From Actinokineospora bangkokensis (GTDB taxonomy: Bacteria > Actinomycetota > Actinomycetes > Mycobacteriales > Pseudonocardiaceae): a DNA stretch of 64,000 nt. The position numbers were made by a program, and so were the translations under genes. The stretch covers positions 94,903 to 158,902 of the forward strand of contig NZ_MKQR01000006.1 in NCBI RefSeq assembly GCF_001940455.1. Reading direction: 5' to 3'. Below, in pieces: positions 40,656 through 51,002 of the stretch; the stretch's first letter is position 1, and the number at the start of each line of letters is the position of its first letter. The notes beneath the pieces are model-generated. The model saw nothing but the letters and a program-made list of their open reading frames with translations. It was not told the DNA's origin and did no database searches.

Positions 40656-41716
40656 TGGACGAGTTCGCCGAGCAGGACTGGGCGGACGCGCAGCTGTCCC
40701 CGGTGGCCGAGCCCGCGGAGCGCGACGACGAGGCCACCCTCCGGCCCCGGCTGCTCACCGAGTTCGTCGGCCAGCCCCGGGTGCGCGAGCAGCTGCAACT
40801 GGTGCTGGAGGGCGCCCAGCGCCGCGGCGCCCCGCCCGACCACGTGCTGCTGTCCGGGCCGCCCGGGCTGGGCAAGACCAGCCTCGCCATGATCATCGCC
40901 GCCGAGCTGGGCAGGCCCATCCGGATCACCTCCGGCCCGGCCCTGGAGCGCGCGGGCGACCTGGCCGCCATGCTGAGCAACCTCGCCGAGGGCGAGGTCA
41001 TGTTCATCGACGAGATCCACCGCATCGCCCGCCCCGCCGAGGAGATGCTGTACCTGGCGATGGAGGACTTCCGGGTCGACGTGGTGGTCGGCAAGGGCCC
41101 CGGCGCCACCAGCATCCCGCTGGAGATCGCGCCGTTCACCCTGGTCGGGGCCACCACCCGCTCCGGGTCGCTGACCGGGCCGCTGCGCGACCGGTTCGGC
41201 TTCACCGCGCACATGGAGTTCTACGCCGCCGAGGAGCTGGAGCAGGTGCTGCGCCGCTCCGCGACCATCCTCGGGGTCGACCTGCGCGCCGACGGCGCCG
41301 CCGAGGTCGCGGGCCGCTCCCGGGGCACTCCGCGCATCGCCAACCGGCTGCTGCGCCGGGTCCGCGACTACGCCGAGGTGCGCGGCGACGGCCGGGTCGA
41401 CCGGGCGGTGGCCCGCGCGGCGCTGGAGGTCTACGACGTCGACGAGCTGGGCCTGGACCGGCTGGACCGGGCGGTGCTCGGCGCCCTGGTGCGCTCGTTC
41501 GGCGGCGGGCCGGTCGGCGTGGCCACGCTGGCGGTGGCGGTCGGGGAGGAGCCGACTACCGTGGAGGAGGTGTGCGAGCCGTACCTCGTCCGGGCCGGGA
41601 TGCTGGCCAGGACGCCGCGCGGCCGGGTGGCCACGGCGCTGGCCTGGTCGCACCTGGGGCTCACCGCCCCCGCGGACGCCCCCGGCTGGGCGGCGCCTAC
41701 CCTGTTCGACGAGTGA
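40655..41716 (+). CDS. ruvB: Holliday junction branch-migration ATPase RuvB
   Basis: A 353-residue AAA+ motor. Walker A is [11 protein letters not shown] (about residue 65), Walker B is VMFIDEIHR, sensor 1 lies in LVGATTRSG, the arginine finger region is LRDRFGF, and sensor 2 is in [20 protein letters not shown]. The C-terminal winged helix ([20 protein letters not shown]) binds DNA. ATG 40655 overlaps the ruvA stop (TGATG); a GTG directly before it is in frame. Confidence 0.96.
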   Translation: MDEFAEQDWADAQLSPVAEPAERDDEATLRPRLLTEFVGQPRVREQLQLVLEGAQRRGAPPDHVLLSGPPGLGKTSLAMIIAAELGRPIRITSGPALERAGDLAAMLSNLAEGEVMFIDEIHRIARPAEEMLYLAMEDFRVDVVVGKGPGATSIPLEIAPFTLVGATTRSGSLTGPLRDRFGFTAHMEFYAAEELEQVLRRSATILGVDLRADGAAEVAGRSRGTPRIANRLLRRVRDYAEVRGDGRVDRAVARAALEVYDVDELGLDRLDRAVLGALVRSFGGGPVGVATLAVAVGEEPTTVEEVCEPYLVRAGMLARTPRGRVATALAWSHLGLTAPADAPGWAAPTLFDE

Positions 41717-41831
41717 CCGCTCGCACTGCCCGACCTCGGCGCCGACGGGGTGCTGTGACCTGGCAGAATCGGGTGAAAACCCGAACAATCGGACTTTTCC
41801 CGACTCGGGAACGGTTCCCGGACGGAGAGAA

Positions 41832-42212
41832 ATGAACTCAGCCCTACTGCCCCTGCTGCTCGTCGCAGTGCTGGCCATCCCGCTCATCCTCGGCTCCCGC
41901 AAGCAGAAGAAGATGGTGGCCGAGCAGCAGGCGCTGCAGAACTCGCTCCAGGTCGGCGACCGGGTGATGACCACCTCGGGCCTCTACGGCACCGTGTCGG
42001 ACATCAGCGACGACGCCACCATCGGCATCGAGATCGCGCCGGGCTACGAGACCACCTGGCTGCGCCAGGCCGTCCGGGAGAAGGTCGGCCCGGACGTGCT
42101 CGACGACGAGGACGAGGTCGGCGGCGAGCACGAGGCCATCGACGAGGTCACCGAGGTCGAGGCGCCCGCCAAGGACACCGCCGACGCGACCCCGGAGCAG
42201 CGCAAGAACTGA
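41832..42212 (+). CDS. yajC: preprotein translocase subunit YajC
   Basis: A 126-residue protein with one N-terminal membrane helix (LLPLLLVAVLAIPLILG) followed by the YajC core RKQKKMVAEQQALQNSLQVG and DRVMTTSGLYGTVSDI. The acidic C-terminal tail is variable. It joins SecD and SecF in the accessory complex that helps late stages of Sec export. ATG has GGAGAG 5 bases upstream. The 115 bases before it have an AT-richer patch (GAATCGGGTGAAAACCCGAA), a possible promoter area. Confidence 0.92.
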   Translation: MNSALLPLLLVAVLAIPLILGSRKQKKMVAEQQALQNSLQVGDRVMTTSGLYGTVSDISDDATIGIEIAPGYETTWLRQAVREKVGPDVLDDEDEVGGEHEAIDEVTEVEAPAKDTADATPEQRKN

Positions 42213-42221
42213 CGCCCGACC

Positions 42222-42268
42222 CGCGCGGTCACCGTGCGCCCCGGGGCGGGCGCGCACAGTGACCCGCG
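42222..42268. promoter_or_regulatory. hairpin between yajC and secD
   Basis: Arms around CGCGGTCACCGTGCGC and GCGCGCACAGTGACCCGCG fold with a few mismatches. It begins about 10 bases after the yajC stop and could attenuate or terminate transcription before secD. The remaining leader to 42408 holds no gene. Confidence 0.45.
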
Positions 42269-42408
42269 CAACACCGGGCTCACCTGACACCAGGTACGCT
42301 GCGCCCTCACCCACATGAGAACCCCGGGTGTGGGCGCAGCGTCATGACCACCATCGCGGCGCGCACGCTGGCGTGCGCACACGAGCGAGCCGAGGAGACG
42401 GACCGACC

Positions 42409-44310
42409 GTGGCACCACCGGTTGGGCAGATCCGCCCAGGGCGCTATCTGGCGTTCTTCGTAGCAGTAGTCGCCGTCCTCTACGCCCTGGTCTTCGCGAC
42501 CGGCGACCACCGGGCCGAACCCAAGCTGGGCATCGACCTGCAGGGCGGCACCCGGGTGACGCTGACGGCCAGGACCGAGAACGGCGAACCGCCCTCGCGC
42601 GAGTCGCTGAACCTCTCCCGGCAGATCATCGAGACCCGCGTCAACGGCACCGGCGTCAGCGGCGCCGAGGTGGTGCTGGACGGCACGCAGCTGGTGATCA
42701 CCGTCCCGGGGGAGAACGGCGACCGCGCCCGCGACCTCGGCCAGACCGCGCAGCTGCGCTTCCGCCCGGTCGTGCAGGCGGGCCAGACCACCCCGCAGCA
42801 GACCCAGCAGCCGGGCGCGACGACCGGCACGGCCCCGGCCACCCCGCCCGCGGCCACCAACGCCCCGGCCACGACCGGCAACCCGGCGCCGCAGGGCCGC
42901 CCGGCCCCCGCGCAGGCCCAGCAGCCCACCACGACCGCGCCCGCCGCGCCGTCGACGCCCGCCGCGCCCGCCCCCAAGCCCTCGGACGCGCTGACCGGCG
43001 CGAACAAGGCCCTCTACGACAGCCTCCCCGACGACCGCAAGCAGCGCTACGACGCCGCCGCGCCGCCGGAGTCCTGCGTGCTCTACCAGCTGCTCGCGCT
43101 GAAGAACACCGACCGCAACAACCCCCTGGACTCCGACCAGGAGGGGCAGCTGATCACCGAGGGCAAGAAGTGCCGCCAGGACCCGCGCCTGGTCGACAGC
43201 ACCGACGCCTCCGGCGCGGCCACCCCGGCCGACACCGCGCTCCAGTCCGCGGTCGCCGCCCTGATCGACTGCGGCCCCGGCCAGGTCGACCCGCTGGTCG
43301 GCAACGACGACCCGAAGCTGCCGCTGGTCGCCTGCGACCAGGACGGCGCGGAGAAGTTCGTCCTCGGCCCGTCGTTCCTGGAGGGCACCCAGATCTCCAA
43401 CGCCACCGCGGGCCAGGACCCGCAGGGCGCCGGCTACCAGGTCGTGGTGAGCTTCAAGCCCGAGGGCCAGTCCATCTGGGCGAAGTACACCGAGGAGCAC
43501 CTGCAGCAGCGCGCGGCGTTCGTCCTCGACACCCAGGTCGTCTCCGCCCCCACCATCCAGTCGGTGATCAACGGCGACACCACCATCACCGGCGGCACCG
43601 GCGGGTTCTCCAGCTCCGAGGCCACCAAGCTCGCCAACGTGCTCAAGTACGGCTCGCTGCCGCTGTCGTTCGACCCCTCCGAGGCCGAGACGGTGTCGGC
43701 GACCCTGGGCCTGGCCTCGCTGGAGGCGGGCCTCATCGCGGGCGGCATCGGCCTGGCGCTGGTGTTCGTCTACTGCCTGATCTACTACCGCCTGCTCGGC
43801 GTGCTGACGATCCTGTCGCTGGTGCTCTCGGCGGTGGTCGTCTACGCGGTGCTGGTGCTGCTCGGCCGCTGGATCGGGTTCACCCTCGACCTCGCGGGCA
43901 TCGCGGGCTTCATCATCGCCATCGGCATCACCGCGGACTCGTTCGTCATCTTCTTCGAGCGGTTGAAGGACGAGGTGCGCGAGGGCCGCAGCTTCCGCTC
44001 GGCGGTGCCGCGCGCCTGGGTGCGCTCGCGGCGCACCATCCTCTCCGCCGACGCGATCAGCTTCCTGGCCTCGGCGGTGCTCTACGTGCTGGCCGTCGGC
44101 CAGGTCAAGGGCTTCGCGTTCACCCTGGGCATGTCCACGGTGCTCGACCTGGTGGTCGTGTTCCTGGTGACGCACCCGCTGGTCGCGATCGCCTCCAAGT
44201 CGAAGTTCCTGTCCAACCCCAAGTTCTCCGGCCTCGGCTCGGCGCACCGCGCCGCGGCGTCGAACAAGCGGGCCGCGCGGGTGGCGGGCACCGCCGCGAA
44301 GGAAGGGTGA
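42409..44310 (+). CDS. secD: protein translocase subunit SecD
   Basis: A 633-residue RND-type membrane protein using the proton gradient to pull exported proteins through Sec. First helix about 12-32; LGIDLQGGTRVTLTAR is the conserved post-helix stretch. A large extracytoplasmic domain follows, with a Pro/Ala/Thr/Gln-rich insert of about 75 residues (near residues 125-200) that is probably disordered. The C-terminal five-helix bundle starts near residue 440 with LEAGLIAGGIGLALVFVYCL and contains the proton-path segment IAGFIIAIGITADSFVIFFE. GTG is chosen with GAGGAGA about 12 bases upstream. The Pro-rich insert resembles mycobacterial SecD. Confidence 0.94.
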   Translation: MAPPVGQIRPGRYLAFFVAVVAVLYALVFATGDHRAEPKLGIDLQGGTRVTLTARTENGEPPSRESLNLSRQIIETRVNGTGVSGAEVVLDGTQLVITVPGENGDRARDLGQTAQLRFRPVVQAGQTTPQQTQQPGATTGTAPATPPAATNAPATTGNPAPQGRPAPAQAQQPTTTAPAAPSTPAAPAPKPSDALTGANKALYDSLPDDRKQRYDAAAPPESCVLYQLLALKNTDRNNPLDSDQEGQLITEGKKCRQDPRLVDSTDASGAATPADTALQSAVAALIDCGPGQVDPLVGNDDPKLPLVACDQDGAEKFVLGPSFLEGTQISNATAGQDPQGAGYQVVVSFKPEGQSIWAKYTEEHLQQRAAFVLDTQVVSAPTIQSVINGDTTITGGTGGFSSSEATKLANVLKYGSLPLSFDPSEAETVSATLGLASLEAGLIAGGIGLALVFVYCLIYYRLLGVLTILSLVLSAVVVYAVLVLLGRWIGFTLDLAGIAGFIIAIGITADSFVIFFERLKDEVREGRSFRSAVPRAWVRSRRTILSADAISFLASAVLYVLAVGQVKGFAFTLGMSTVLDLVVVFLVTHPLVAIASKSKFLSNPKFSGLGSAHRAAASNKRAARVAGTAAKEG

Positions 44311-44315
44311 CGGAC

Positions 44316-45560
44316 GTGTCTACCCCCAGCACCGGGTCCAGCACCCCCGGGTCGACCAGCACCGCCCAGCGCGGCAGCTTCTTCGACCGCCTCTACACCG
44401 GCAACGGCGCCTTCGACATCGTCGGGCACCGCAAGCGCTGGTACGCCATCTTCGGCGGGCTGATGCTCATCTGCCTGATCTCGATGGTGTTCCGCGGCTT
44501 CAACCTCGGCATCGACTTCGAGGGCGGCACCCGGCTGTCGATGCCCGCGCAGAACGAGGCCGGGCAGGTCATCACCGTCGAGCAGGTGGAGGACGTGTTC
44601 TCCCGCGCGGCCGGCCGCGACGCCTCGTCGGTGCAGTCGGTGGGCACCGGTGCCTCGGCCACCATGCAGATCAAGGCCGAGACGCTGACCAACGACGAGG
44701 TGGGCCGGGTCAAGGCCGCGCTGGCCAACGACCTCAAGCCCAAGTCGGCCACCGGCGGCACCGGCGTCGGCCAGGTCAGCGACTCGGCGGTGTCGGGCAC
44801 CTGGGGCGGGGAGATCTCCCGGCAGGCGCTGATCGCGCTCGGCGTGTTCATCGTGCTGGTGGCCATCTTCCTCGCGCTGTACTTCGAGAAGTGGATGGCC
44901 GTCGCCGCGCTCGGCGCGCTGGTGCACGACATCGTGGTCACCGCGGGCGTCTACTCGCTCATCGGCCTGGAGGTCACCCCGGCCACGGTGATCGGCCTGC
45001 TCACCATCCTCGGGTTCTCCCTCTACGACACGGTCGTGGTGTTCGACAAGGTCAAGGAGAACACCCGCGGCCTGCTCGGGCTGACCAGGCGCAGCTACCC
45101 CGAGGCGGCCAACCTCGCGCTGAACCAGACCCTGATGCGCTCGATCAACACCTCGCTGATCGCGCTGCTGCCGGTGATCGGCCTGCTCATCGTCGGCGTC
45201 TGGGTGCTCGGCGTGGGCACCCTGGAGGACCTGGCGCTGGTGCAGCTGACCGGCATGCTGGCCGGTGTGCTGTCCTCGATCTTCCTGGCCACCCCGATCC
45301 TGGTGGACCTGAAGATGCGCGAGCCGCAGTTCGCCCAGCAGGCCCGCAAGGTCCAGGCCCGCCGGGAGCTCCAGGCCAAGCGCGCCGCGGCCGGGGTCAC
45401 CGACGGCGAGGACGAGGCCGAGGAGACCGGGCGGGAGAAGGCGATGGCCGGTGGCGTCCCCGGGCGCACCCCCAAGGCCTCCGACGCCCGCCGCGTCGCG
45501 GCCAACACCCGGCCGTCGGGCAAGTCCGGCGGCAGGCCCTCGGGCAAGAAGCGCCGCTGA
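44316..45560 (+). CDS. secF: protein translocase subunit SecF
   Basis: A 414-residue partner of SecD. The conserved [14 protein letters not shown] after the first helix, [20 protein letters not shown] and [20 protein letters not shown] with NTRGLL are visible; six membrane helices. The C-terminal 80 residues are a basic, Arg/Lys-rich cytoplasmic tail. GTG 44316 is preferred because GGAAGG lies 9 bases before it; a GTG at 44307 overlapping the secD stop is possible. Confidence 0.94.
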   Translation: MSTPSTGSSTPGSTSTAQRGSFFDRLYTGNGAFDIVGHRKRWYAIFGGLMLICLISMVFRGFNLGIDFEGGTRLSMPAQNEAGQVITVEQVEDVFSRAAGRDASSVQSVGTGASATMQIKAETLTNDEVGRVKAALANDLKPKSATGGTGVGQVSDSAVSGTWGGEISRQALIALGVFIVLVAIFLALYFEKWMAVAALGALVHDIVVTAGVYSLIGLEVTPATVIGLLTILGFSLYDTVVVFDKVKENTRGLLGLTRRSYPEAANLALNQTLMRSINTSLIALLPVIGLLIVGVWVLGVGTLEDLALVQLTGMLAGVLSSIFLATPILVDLKMREPQFAQQARKVQARRELQAKRAAAGVTDGEDEAEETGREKAMAGGVPGRTPKASDARRVAANTRPSGKSGGRPSGKKRR

Positions 45561-45562
45561 CC

Positions 45563-46105
45563 GTGGCCGACGGCACCGCGCTGGACAGGGCGCTCGGCCT
45601 CGTCCGGGAAGTCCCCGACTTCCCGGAGCCGGGCGTCCTGTTCCGCGACCTGAGCCCGGTGCTCGCCGACGCGGCGGGCTTCCGGGCGGTCACCGACGCC
45701 TTCGCCGCGGCGCTGCCCTCCGGGGCAGGCGCCGTGGACACCGTGGTCGCCATCGAGGCCCGCGGGTTCCTCTTCGGCGCCGCGCTGGCCACCGCCGCCG
45801 GGCTCGGCCTGGTGGCGGTGCGCAAGCCGGGCAAGCTGCCCGCGGTGGCCGACCGGGTCACCTACGACCTGGAGTACGGCTCGGCCACCCTGGAGCTGCC
45901 CGCCGACACCCTCGCGCCCGGCAGCCGCGTCGTCATCGTCGACGACGTGCTGGCCACCGGCGGCACGGTGGAGGCCGCCGCCGGGCTCGTCGAGCGGGCG
46001 GGCGCCACCACCGCGGTGGTGGCCGTGGTCGTGGAGCTGACCGCGCTCGGCGGTCGCTCCCGGTTGCCCGGGGGTGCGGACTTCGTCTCCCTGCTCAGCG
46101 TCTGA
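45563..46105 (+). CDS. apt: adenine phosphoribosyltransferase
   Basis: A 180-residue purine salvage enzyme making AMP from adenine and PRPP. The opening [20 protein letters not shown], the [16 protein letters not shown] segment, PRPP-binding [13 protein letters not shown] and the closing [14 protein letters not shown] are diagnostic. GTG start 2 bases after the secF stop, so the gene belongs to the yajC-secDF transcription unit, as in related genomes. Confidence 0.94.
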   Translation: MADGTALDRALGLVREVPDFPEPGVLFRDLSPVLADAAGFRAVTDAFAAALPSGAGAVDTVVAIEARGFLFGAALATAAGLGLVAVRKPGKLPAVADRVTYDLEYGSATLELPADTLAPGSRVVIVDDVLATGGTVEAAAGLVERAGATTAVVAVVVELTALGGRSRLPGGADFVSLLSV

Positions 46106-46287
46106 CCGGCCGGTCCAGCACCCCGGGAGCACCCGGGCCGCCAGCGGTTCGTGGCGCGGGTCACCACCCGGCGTCGGTGGGCGGTCACCCGCTGATCGTG
46201 CCGCGGTGCGCCGGGGCACGCTCGGCGTCCCATGTGGGCGGTTCGGCGCCCCGCACCGCCGTCCTGGCCTGCTGCGGAGTTATCCTC

Positions 46288-46319
46288 GGTGTCCGGGCCA
46301 CACCCGTGACCCGGACACC
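46288..46319. promoter_or_regulatory. inverted repeat in the relA leader
   Basis: GGTGTCCGGG (46288-46297) and CCCGGACACC (46310-46319) are perfect 10-base inverses with a 12-base spacer, ending 22 bases before the relA TTG. It could be an operator or an mRNA hairpin limiting translation. The remainder of the 236-base gap shows no gene. Confidence 0.5.
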
Positions 46320-46341
46320 CGAGAGTGCGCCGGGAGCAGGT

Positions 46342-48657
46342 TTGAGCCACGAGGTGCAGACGAGCCCCGCCGGGGTGACCGCCGCCGAGGCGGCCACCAC
46401 CCCCGCGGGCAGGCAACCGTCCGCCACCCGCCGCGTGCGCGCCCGGCTCGCCCGGCGCATCACCGCGCAGCGGCCCGCCGTGGTCAAGCAGGTGCTCGAA
46501 CCGCTGGCCGCGGTGCACCGGGAGCTGCACCCCAAGGCGGACCTGGCGCTGCTGCAGCGGGCCTACGACGTCGCCGAGGACAAGCACAAGGCGCAGCGGC
46601 GCAAGTCTGGCGACCCCTACATCACCCACCCGCTCGCGGTCGCCACCATCCTCGCCGAGCTGGGCATGGACACCACGACGCTGGTCGCGGCGCTGCTGCA
46701 CGACACCGTCGAGGACACCGACTACTCCCTGGAGCGGCTCACCGCCGACTTCGGCGACGAGGTGGCGCACCTGGTCGACGGGGTCACCAAGCTGGACAAG
46801 GTGCAGCTGGGCACGGCCGCGGAGGCCGAGACCATCCGCAAGATGGTGATCGCCATGGCCCGCGACCCCCGGGTGCTGGTGATCAAGCTGGCGGACCGGC
46901 TGCACAACATGCGCACCATGCGCTTCCTGCCGCCGGAGAAGCAGGCCAAGAAGGCCCGCGAGACCCTGGAGGTGCTGGCCCCGCTGGCGCACCGGCTGGG
47001 CATGGCCACGGTCAAGTGGGAGCTGGAGGACCTGGCCTTCGCCATCCTGCAGCCCAAGAAGTACGACGAGATCGTGCGGCTGGTGGCCAACCGGGCGCCC
47101 TCGCGCGACACCTACCTGCAGAAGGTCGTCGGGGAGCTGGGCAACAACCTGGAGGCCTCGCGGATCGAGGCCAGGGTCGAGGGCAGGCCCAAGCACTACT
47201 ACTCGATCCACCAGAAGATGATCGTCCGCGGCCGCGACTTCGACGACATCCACGACCTCGTCGGCGTGCGCATCCTGGTCGACGACGTGCGCGACTGCTA
47301 CGCGGCGATGGGCGTGGTGCACGCGCTGTGGCAGCCGATGCCCGGCCGGTTCAAGGACTACATCGCCCAGCCCCGGTTCGGGGTGTACCAGTCGCTGCAC
47401 ACCACGGTGATCGGCCCGGACGGCAAGCCGCTGGAGGTGCAGATCCGCACCCACGAGATGCACCGCACCGCCGAGTACGGCATCGCGGCGCACTGGCGGT
47501 ACAAGGAGACCAAGGGCACCCACTCCGGGGTCGAGGTCGACGAGATGGCCTGGATGCGCCAGCTGCTGGACTGGCAGCGGGAGGCCGCCGACCCGGGGGA
47601 GTTCCTGGAGTCGCTGCGCTACGACCTGGCCACCCGGGAGATCTTCGTCTTCACCCCCAAGGGCGACGTGGAGACCCTGCCCGCCGGGTCGACGCCGGTG
47701 GACTTCGCCTACGCCGTGCACACCGAGGTCGGCCACCGCTGCATCGGCGCGCGGGTCAACGGCAGGCTGGTGGCCCTGGAGCGCAAGCTGGAGAACGGTG
47801 AGGTCGTCGAGATCTTCACCTCCAAGGCCGAGGGGGCGGGCCCGTCGCGGGACTGGCTGGCCTTCACCGCCTCGCCCCGGGCCCGGGCCAAGATCAAGCA
47901 GTGGTTCGCCAAGGAGCGCAAGGAAGAGGCGATCGAGGCGGGCAAGGACGCCATCGCCAAGGAGGTGCGCCGGGTCGGGCTGCCCATGCAGCGGCTGGTG
48001 TCGGCGGACTCGGTGACCGCGCTCTCCCGCGAGCTGCGCTACCCGGAGGTCAGCTCGCTCTACGCCGCGGTCGGGGAGGGGCACACCTCCGCCCGGCACG
48101 TCGTGCAGCGGCTGGTGGCCCTGCTCGGCGGGGTCGACCACGCCGAGGAGGAGCTGGCCGAGCGGGCCACCCCGTCCACGATCACCCGCAGGCGCAGCTC
48201 CGGCGACGCGGGCGTGATCGTCAAGGACGCCTCGGACGTGTGGGTGAAGCTGGCCCGGTGCTGCACCCCGGTGCCCGGCGACGACATCCTGGGCTTCGTC
48301 ACCCGCGGCGGCGGGGTGAGCGTGCACCGCACGGACTGCACCAACGCCGACGAGCTGCTCCAGTCGCCCGAGCGGCTGCTGGAGGTGGAGTGGGCGCCGT
48401 CGGAGTCGTCGGTGTTCCTCGTCGCCATCCAGGTCGAGGCGCTCGACCGGCACCGGCTGCTCTCCGACGTGACGAAGGTGCTGGCCGACGAGCGGGTCAA
48501 CATCCTGTCCGCGTCGGTGACCACCTCCCGCGACCGGGTGGCGGTGTCGCGCTTCTCCTTCGAGATGGGCGACCCCAAGCACCTCGGGCACGTGCTCAAG
48601 GTCGTGCGCAGCGTGGAGGGCGTCTACGACGTCTACCGGGTCACCTCCGGGTCCTGA
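46342..48657 (+). CDS. relA: bifunctional (p)ppGpp synthetase/hydrolase (Rsh)
   Basis: A 771-residue stringent-response enzyme. The hydrolase domain has [20 protein letters not shown] and the [10 protein letters not shown] metal motif, and keeps the residues needed for activity. The synthetase domain contains [31 protein letters not shown] and [17 protein letters not shown] domain from about 415 ([20 protein letters not shown]), then helical/zinc-finger region with [15 protein letters not shown], and C-terminal ACT domain. The start is TTG at 46342 with GGGAGCAGG close upstream; no better in-frame start is seen. Rare start codon and leader hairpin hint at low constitutive translation. Confidence 0.96.
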   Translation: MSHEVQTSPAGVTAAEAATTPAGRQPSATRRVRARLARRITAQRPAVVKQVLEPLAAVHRELHPKADLALLQRAYDVAEDKHKAQRRKSGDPYITHPLAVATILAELGMDTTTLVAALLHDTVEDTDYSLERLTADFGDEVAHLVDGVTKLDKVQLGTAAEAETIRKMVIAMARDPRVLVIKLADRLHNMRTMRFLPPEKQAKKARETLEVLAPLAHRLGMATVKWELEDLAFAILQPKKYDEIVRLVANRAPSRDTYLQKVVGELGNNLEASRIEARVEGRPKHYYSIHQKMIVRGRDFDDIHDLVGVRILVDDVRDCYAAMGVVHALWQPMPGRFKDYIAQPRFGVYQSLHTTVIGPDGKPLEVQIRTHEMHRTAEYGIAAHWRYKETKGTHSGVEVDEMAWMRQLLDWQREAADPGEFLESLRYDLATREIFVFTPKGDVETLPAGSTPVDFAYAVHTEVGHRCIGARVNGRLVALERKLENGEVVEIFTSKAEGAGPSRDWLAFTASPRARAKIKQWFAKERKEEAIEAGKDAIAKEVRRVGLPMQRLVSADSVTALSRELRYPEVSSLYAAVGEGHTSARHVVQRLVALLGGVDHAEEELAERATPSTITRRRSSGDAGVIVKDASDVWVKLARCCTPVPGDDILGFVTRGGGVSVHRTDCTNADELLQSPERLLEVEWAPSESSVFLVAIQVEALDRHRLLSDVTKVLADERVNILSASVTTSRDRVAVSRFSFEMGDPKHLGHVLKVVRSVEGVYDVYRVTSGS

Positions 48658-48705
48658 CCGTTCTCGCCAAGACCGGGCGGGCCGCGGCCCCTACGGTGGT
48701 TCGAC

Positions 48706-49599
48706 GTGACGACGTTGAGCCCCGTGGACCGCGACCGCGCGGTCACCTTCCTGCACAGCACGGCCCGCGTCCTGGAGCGCAGGCGCTACGAGTTCTCGTT
48801 CGGCGACGGCTCCGCGGACGCGGTCGCGCGCGCCCTGGACGCCTACCGCAACGACGACGGCGGCTACGGCAACGCCCTGGAGCCGGACGGCCGCGGGCCG
48901 GGTAGCCAGCCGATCACCACCCTGTCCGCCGTGCACGTGCTGAACGAGGTCGGCGCCGACCTCTCCGGTGTCCTCGGCTACCTGGGGTCGATCGCCACCG
49001 ACGAGGGTGGGCTGCCGTTCGTCCACCCGAACGCGGCCGACTACCCGCGCGCGCCGTGGTGGCAGGTCCCGCACGCCTACGAGGGAGACCTGCTCGCCAC
49101 GGCCAACCTCGTCGGCGCCGTGTGGGCGGGCGGGGTGACCTCGGACCCGTGGCTGGACCGGGCGGCCGGGTTCTGCTGGTCGCGCATCGAGGCCCTGACC
49201 AGCACCCACCCGTACGAGGCGCTGGGCGCCATCCACTTCCTCGACGCCGCCCCCGACCGCGACCGCGCCGCCACCGCCGCGGCGAAGCTCGGTGAGCTGG
49301 TCCGCTCCAGCGGGCTGGTCGACGTCGGGGACGACTCGGCGGTGCTCCCCGAGGGCTACTCGGCGGGCGAGCTGAAGCGCCCCCACGACTACGCGCCCAC
49401 CCCCGACAGCCTGGCCCTGAGCTGGTTCACCGAGGCCGAGCACGCGGCCGACCTCGACCGCCTGCTCACCGAGCAGCGCGACGACGGCGGCTGGCGCGTC
49501 GACTGGCCCGCGTGGACCCCGGTCACCGAGTACGAGTGGGCGGGCATCATCACCCTGGAGAACCTGCTCCTGCTCCGCCGCTTCGACCGCCTCCCCTGA
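48706..49599 (+). CDS. prenyltransferase/terpene-cyclase-fold-like protein, unknown function
   Basis: A 297-residue protein of alpha/alpha-toroid type. Repeated patterns such as ALDAYRNDDGGYGNALEPD and LDRLLTEQRDDGGWRVDWPA (the 'Gln/Asn-DGG-Y/W' turns) resemble squalene-hopene-cyclase-like repeats, but the catalytic DxDD motif is absent. Conserved hypothetical in actinobacteria; function unknown. GTG at 48706. The 3' end overlaps the convergent AraC gene by 50 bases. Confidence 0.7.
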   Translation: MTTLSPVDRDRAVTFLHSTARVLERRRYEFSFGDGSADAVARALDAYRNDDGGYGNALEPDGRGPGSQPITTLSAVHVLNEVGADLSGVLGYLGSIATDEGGLPFVHPNAADYPRAPWWQVPHAYEGDLLATANLVGAVWAGGVTSDPWLDRAAGFCWSRIEALTSTHPYEALGAIHFLDAAPDRDRAATAAAKLGELVRSSGLVDVGDDSAVLPEGYSAGELKRPHDYAPTPDSLALSWFTEAEHAADLDRLLTEQRDDGGWRVDWPAWTPVTEYEWAGIITLENLLLLRRFDRLP

Positions 49600-50275
49600 G
49601 CAGGCTGGTCAGGGTGGTGCCCGCGAGGGCGCGCACGTCCTTGGCCAGGTGCGCCTGGTCGGTGTAACCGGTGACCTGCGCGACCTCGGCCAGGGGGACG
49701 CCCGCCCTGGCGCGGTCGAGCGCAGCGGTGAAGCGCAGCACCCGGTGCAGGGTCTTGGGGCCGTAGCCGAACGTCGTGTGGGCGTGGCGGCGCAGCTGGC
49801 GGGGGCTGTAGCCGAGGTCGGCGGCCATCTCGGCCACGGCGCCGGTGCGGCGGGCCAGCGCGCGCAGCGCGGTGGCGAGCGGGTCCGGTGTGGACTCGAA
49901 CTCGGCCAGCAGCAGGAGTTGGGCCGCTCGCGTGTCGGGGGTGCGGGCCAGGCGGTCCGCGAGGGCCTTGGCGCGGTGCGGGGTCCACACGTCGGCCAGC
50001 GGGACGCGGGCGTCGCGGACCGCCGAGGCGGGGAGGCCGAGCGGGCCGTGCAGGGTGGGGAAGCGGATGCCGACCAGGGTGCCCGGCTCCGACGTCGTGA
50101 GCTGGGCGGTGGTGTCCGGGCCCGCCAGGCGCAGGGTGCCGGTCTCGCGGTGCCACAGCACGTCGGCGCACGCGTCGGGCAGCACGCGGACCTGCTCGCC
50201 GCCGCCGGTGCGGCTCCAGACGCAGTCGACGCCCGCCCGGGGCAGCCCGGGCGGGCGTCGCTCGTCGTAGGTCAC
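49550..50275 (-). CDS. AraC-family transcriptional regulator
   Basis: A 241-residue regulator. The N-terminal half is a DUF6597-like sensor (VLPDACADVLWHRE, GIRFPTLHGPLGLPASAV). The C-terminal half has two helix-turn-helix units: VAEMAADLGYSPRQLRRHAH and LAEVAQVTGYTDQAHLAKDV. Target unknown. GTG start 4 bases after the stop of the upstream isomerase, so possibly cotranscribed with the two isomerases. The frame extending above 50275 is only a shadow. Confidence 0.85.
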   Translation of the reverse strand: MTYDERRPPGLPRAGVDCVWSRTGGGEQVRVLPDACADVLWHRETGTLRLAGPDTTAQLTTSEPGTLVGIRFPTLHGPLGLPASAVRDARVPLADVWTPHRAKALADRLARTPDTRAAQLLLLAEFESTPDPLATALRALARRTGAVAEMAADLGYSPRQLRRHAHTTFGYGPKTLHRVLRFTAALDRARAGVPLAEVAQVTGYTDQAHLAKDVRALAGTTLTSLLRGGGRSGGAGAGSPG

Positions 50276-50279
50276 CGGG

Positions 50280-51002
50280 TCAGGACGCCTTCGCCGACTC
50301 GATGGTGACCGGCGTCTTCGGGGGGCCGTCGCCGGACGGCGAGTCGACCCCGCCCGCGGCGATGCGGGTGACGACCGCCAGGCCCGCCGCGTCGGTCTTG
50401 CCGATGACGGCGTAGTCCGGCGGGATGTCGCAGGTGCCGTAGATGATGAAGAACTGGCTGCCGCCGGTGTGCGGGCCCGCGTTGGCCATCGCGACCACGC
50501 CGGGGACGTAGGCGCTGGCGCTGTCGGGGTTCTCGTCCGGGATGACGTAGCCGGGGCCGCCCGAGCCGGTGCCGCTGGGGTCGCCGCACTGGAGCACCTG
50601 CAGGCCCGCCGAGGTGGTGAGCCGGTGGCAGGGGGTGCCGTCGTAGTAGCCCGAGCGGGCGAGGTGGGCGAAGCTGCGCCCGGTGCACGGGGTGTCCGGG
50701 GACAGCTCAACGATCACCTCACCGCCACCCAGCGCCAGCACGACCTTCGCCGGGGTGTCGGTGGAGGTGGCGGGCGGCAGGTCGACGGGCTTGGCGGCGG
50801 TCCCGGAGCGCTCGTAGTCGCACGACACCCCGGCCCCGGACGCGCCGGGTGCCGAGGTGGACGCCTGCGCCGAGGTCGTCGTGCGCGGGGCGGTCGAGGG
50901 CGGGACCTCGCCCGCCACCGCGGTGCCCCGGACCGCCGACGCGCACCCGCTCAGGAGCAGCGCGGCGGCGGCCAGGGCGGCCAGGGCGGGCAGCGGGCGC
51001 AT
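50280..51002 (-). CDS. cyclophilin-type peptidyl-prolyl isomerase lipoprotein
   Basis: A 240-residue exported lipoprotein. The lipobox LLLSGC follows a short signal, then a Thr/Ala/Ser-rich linker of 50 residues, then a cyclophilin domain: SFAHLARSGYYDGTPCHRLT, LQVLQCGDPSGTGSGGPGYV and GGSQFFIIYG. It would speed proline isomerisation in proteins outside the membrane. The catalytic Arg is retained (HRLT). ATG overlaps the stop of a second cyclophilin gene (ATGA). The domains of the two align along their whole length, so a tandem duplication is likely. Confidence 0.88.
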   Translation of the reverse strand: MRPLPALAALAAAALLLSGCASAVRGTAVAGEVPPSTAPRTTTSAQASTSAPGASGAGVSCDYERSGTAAKPVDLPPATSTDTPAKVVLALGGGEVIVELSPDTPCTGRSFAHLARSGYYDGTPCHRLTTSAGLQVLQCGDPSGTGSGGPGYVIPDENPDSASAYVPGVVAMANAGPHTGGSQFFIIYGTCDIPPDYAVIGKTDAAGLAVVTRIAAGGVDSPSGDGPPKTPVTIESAKAS

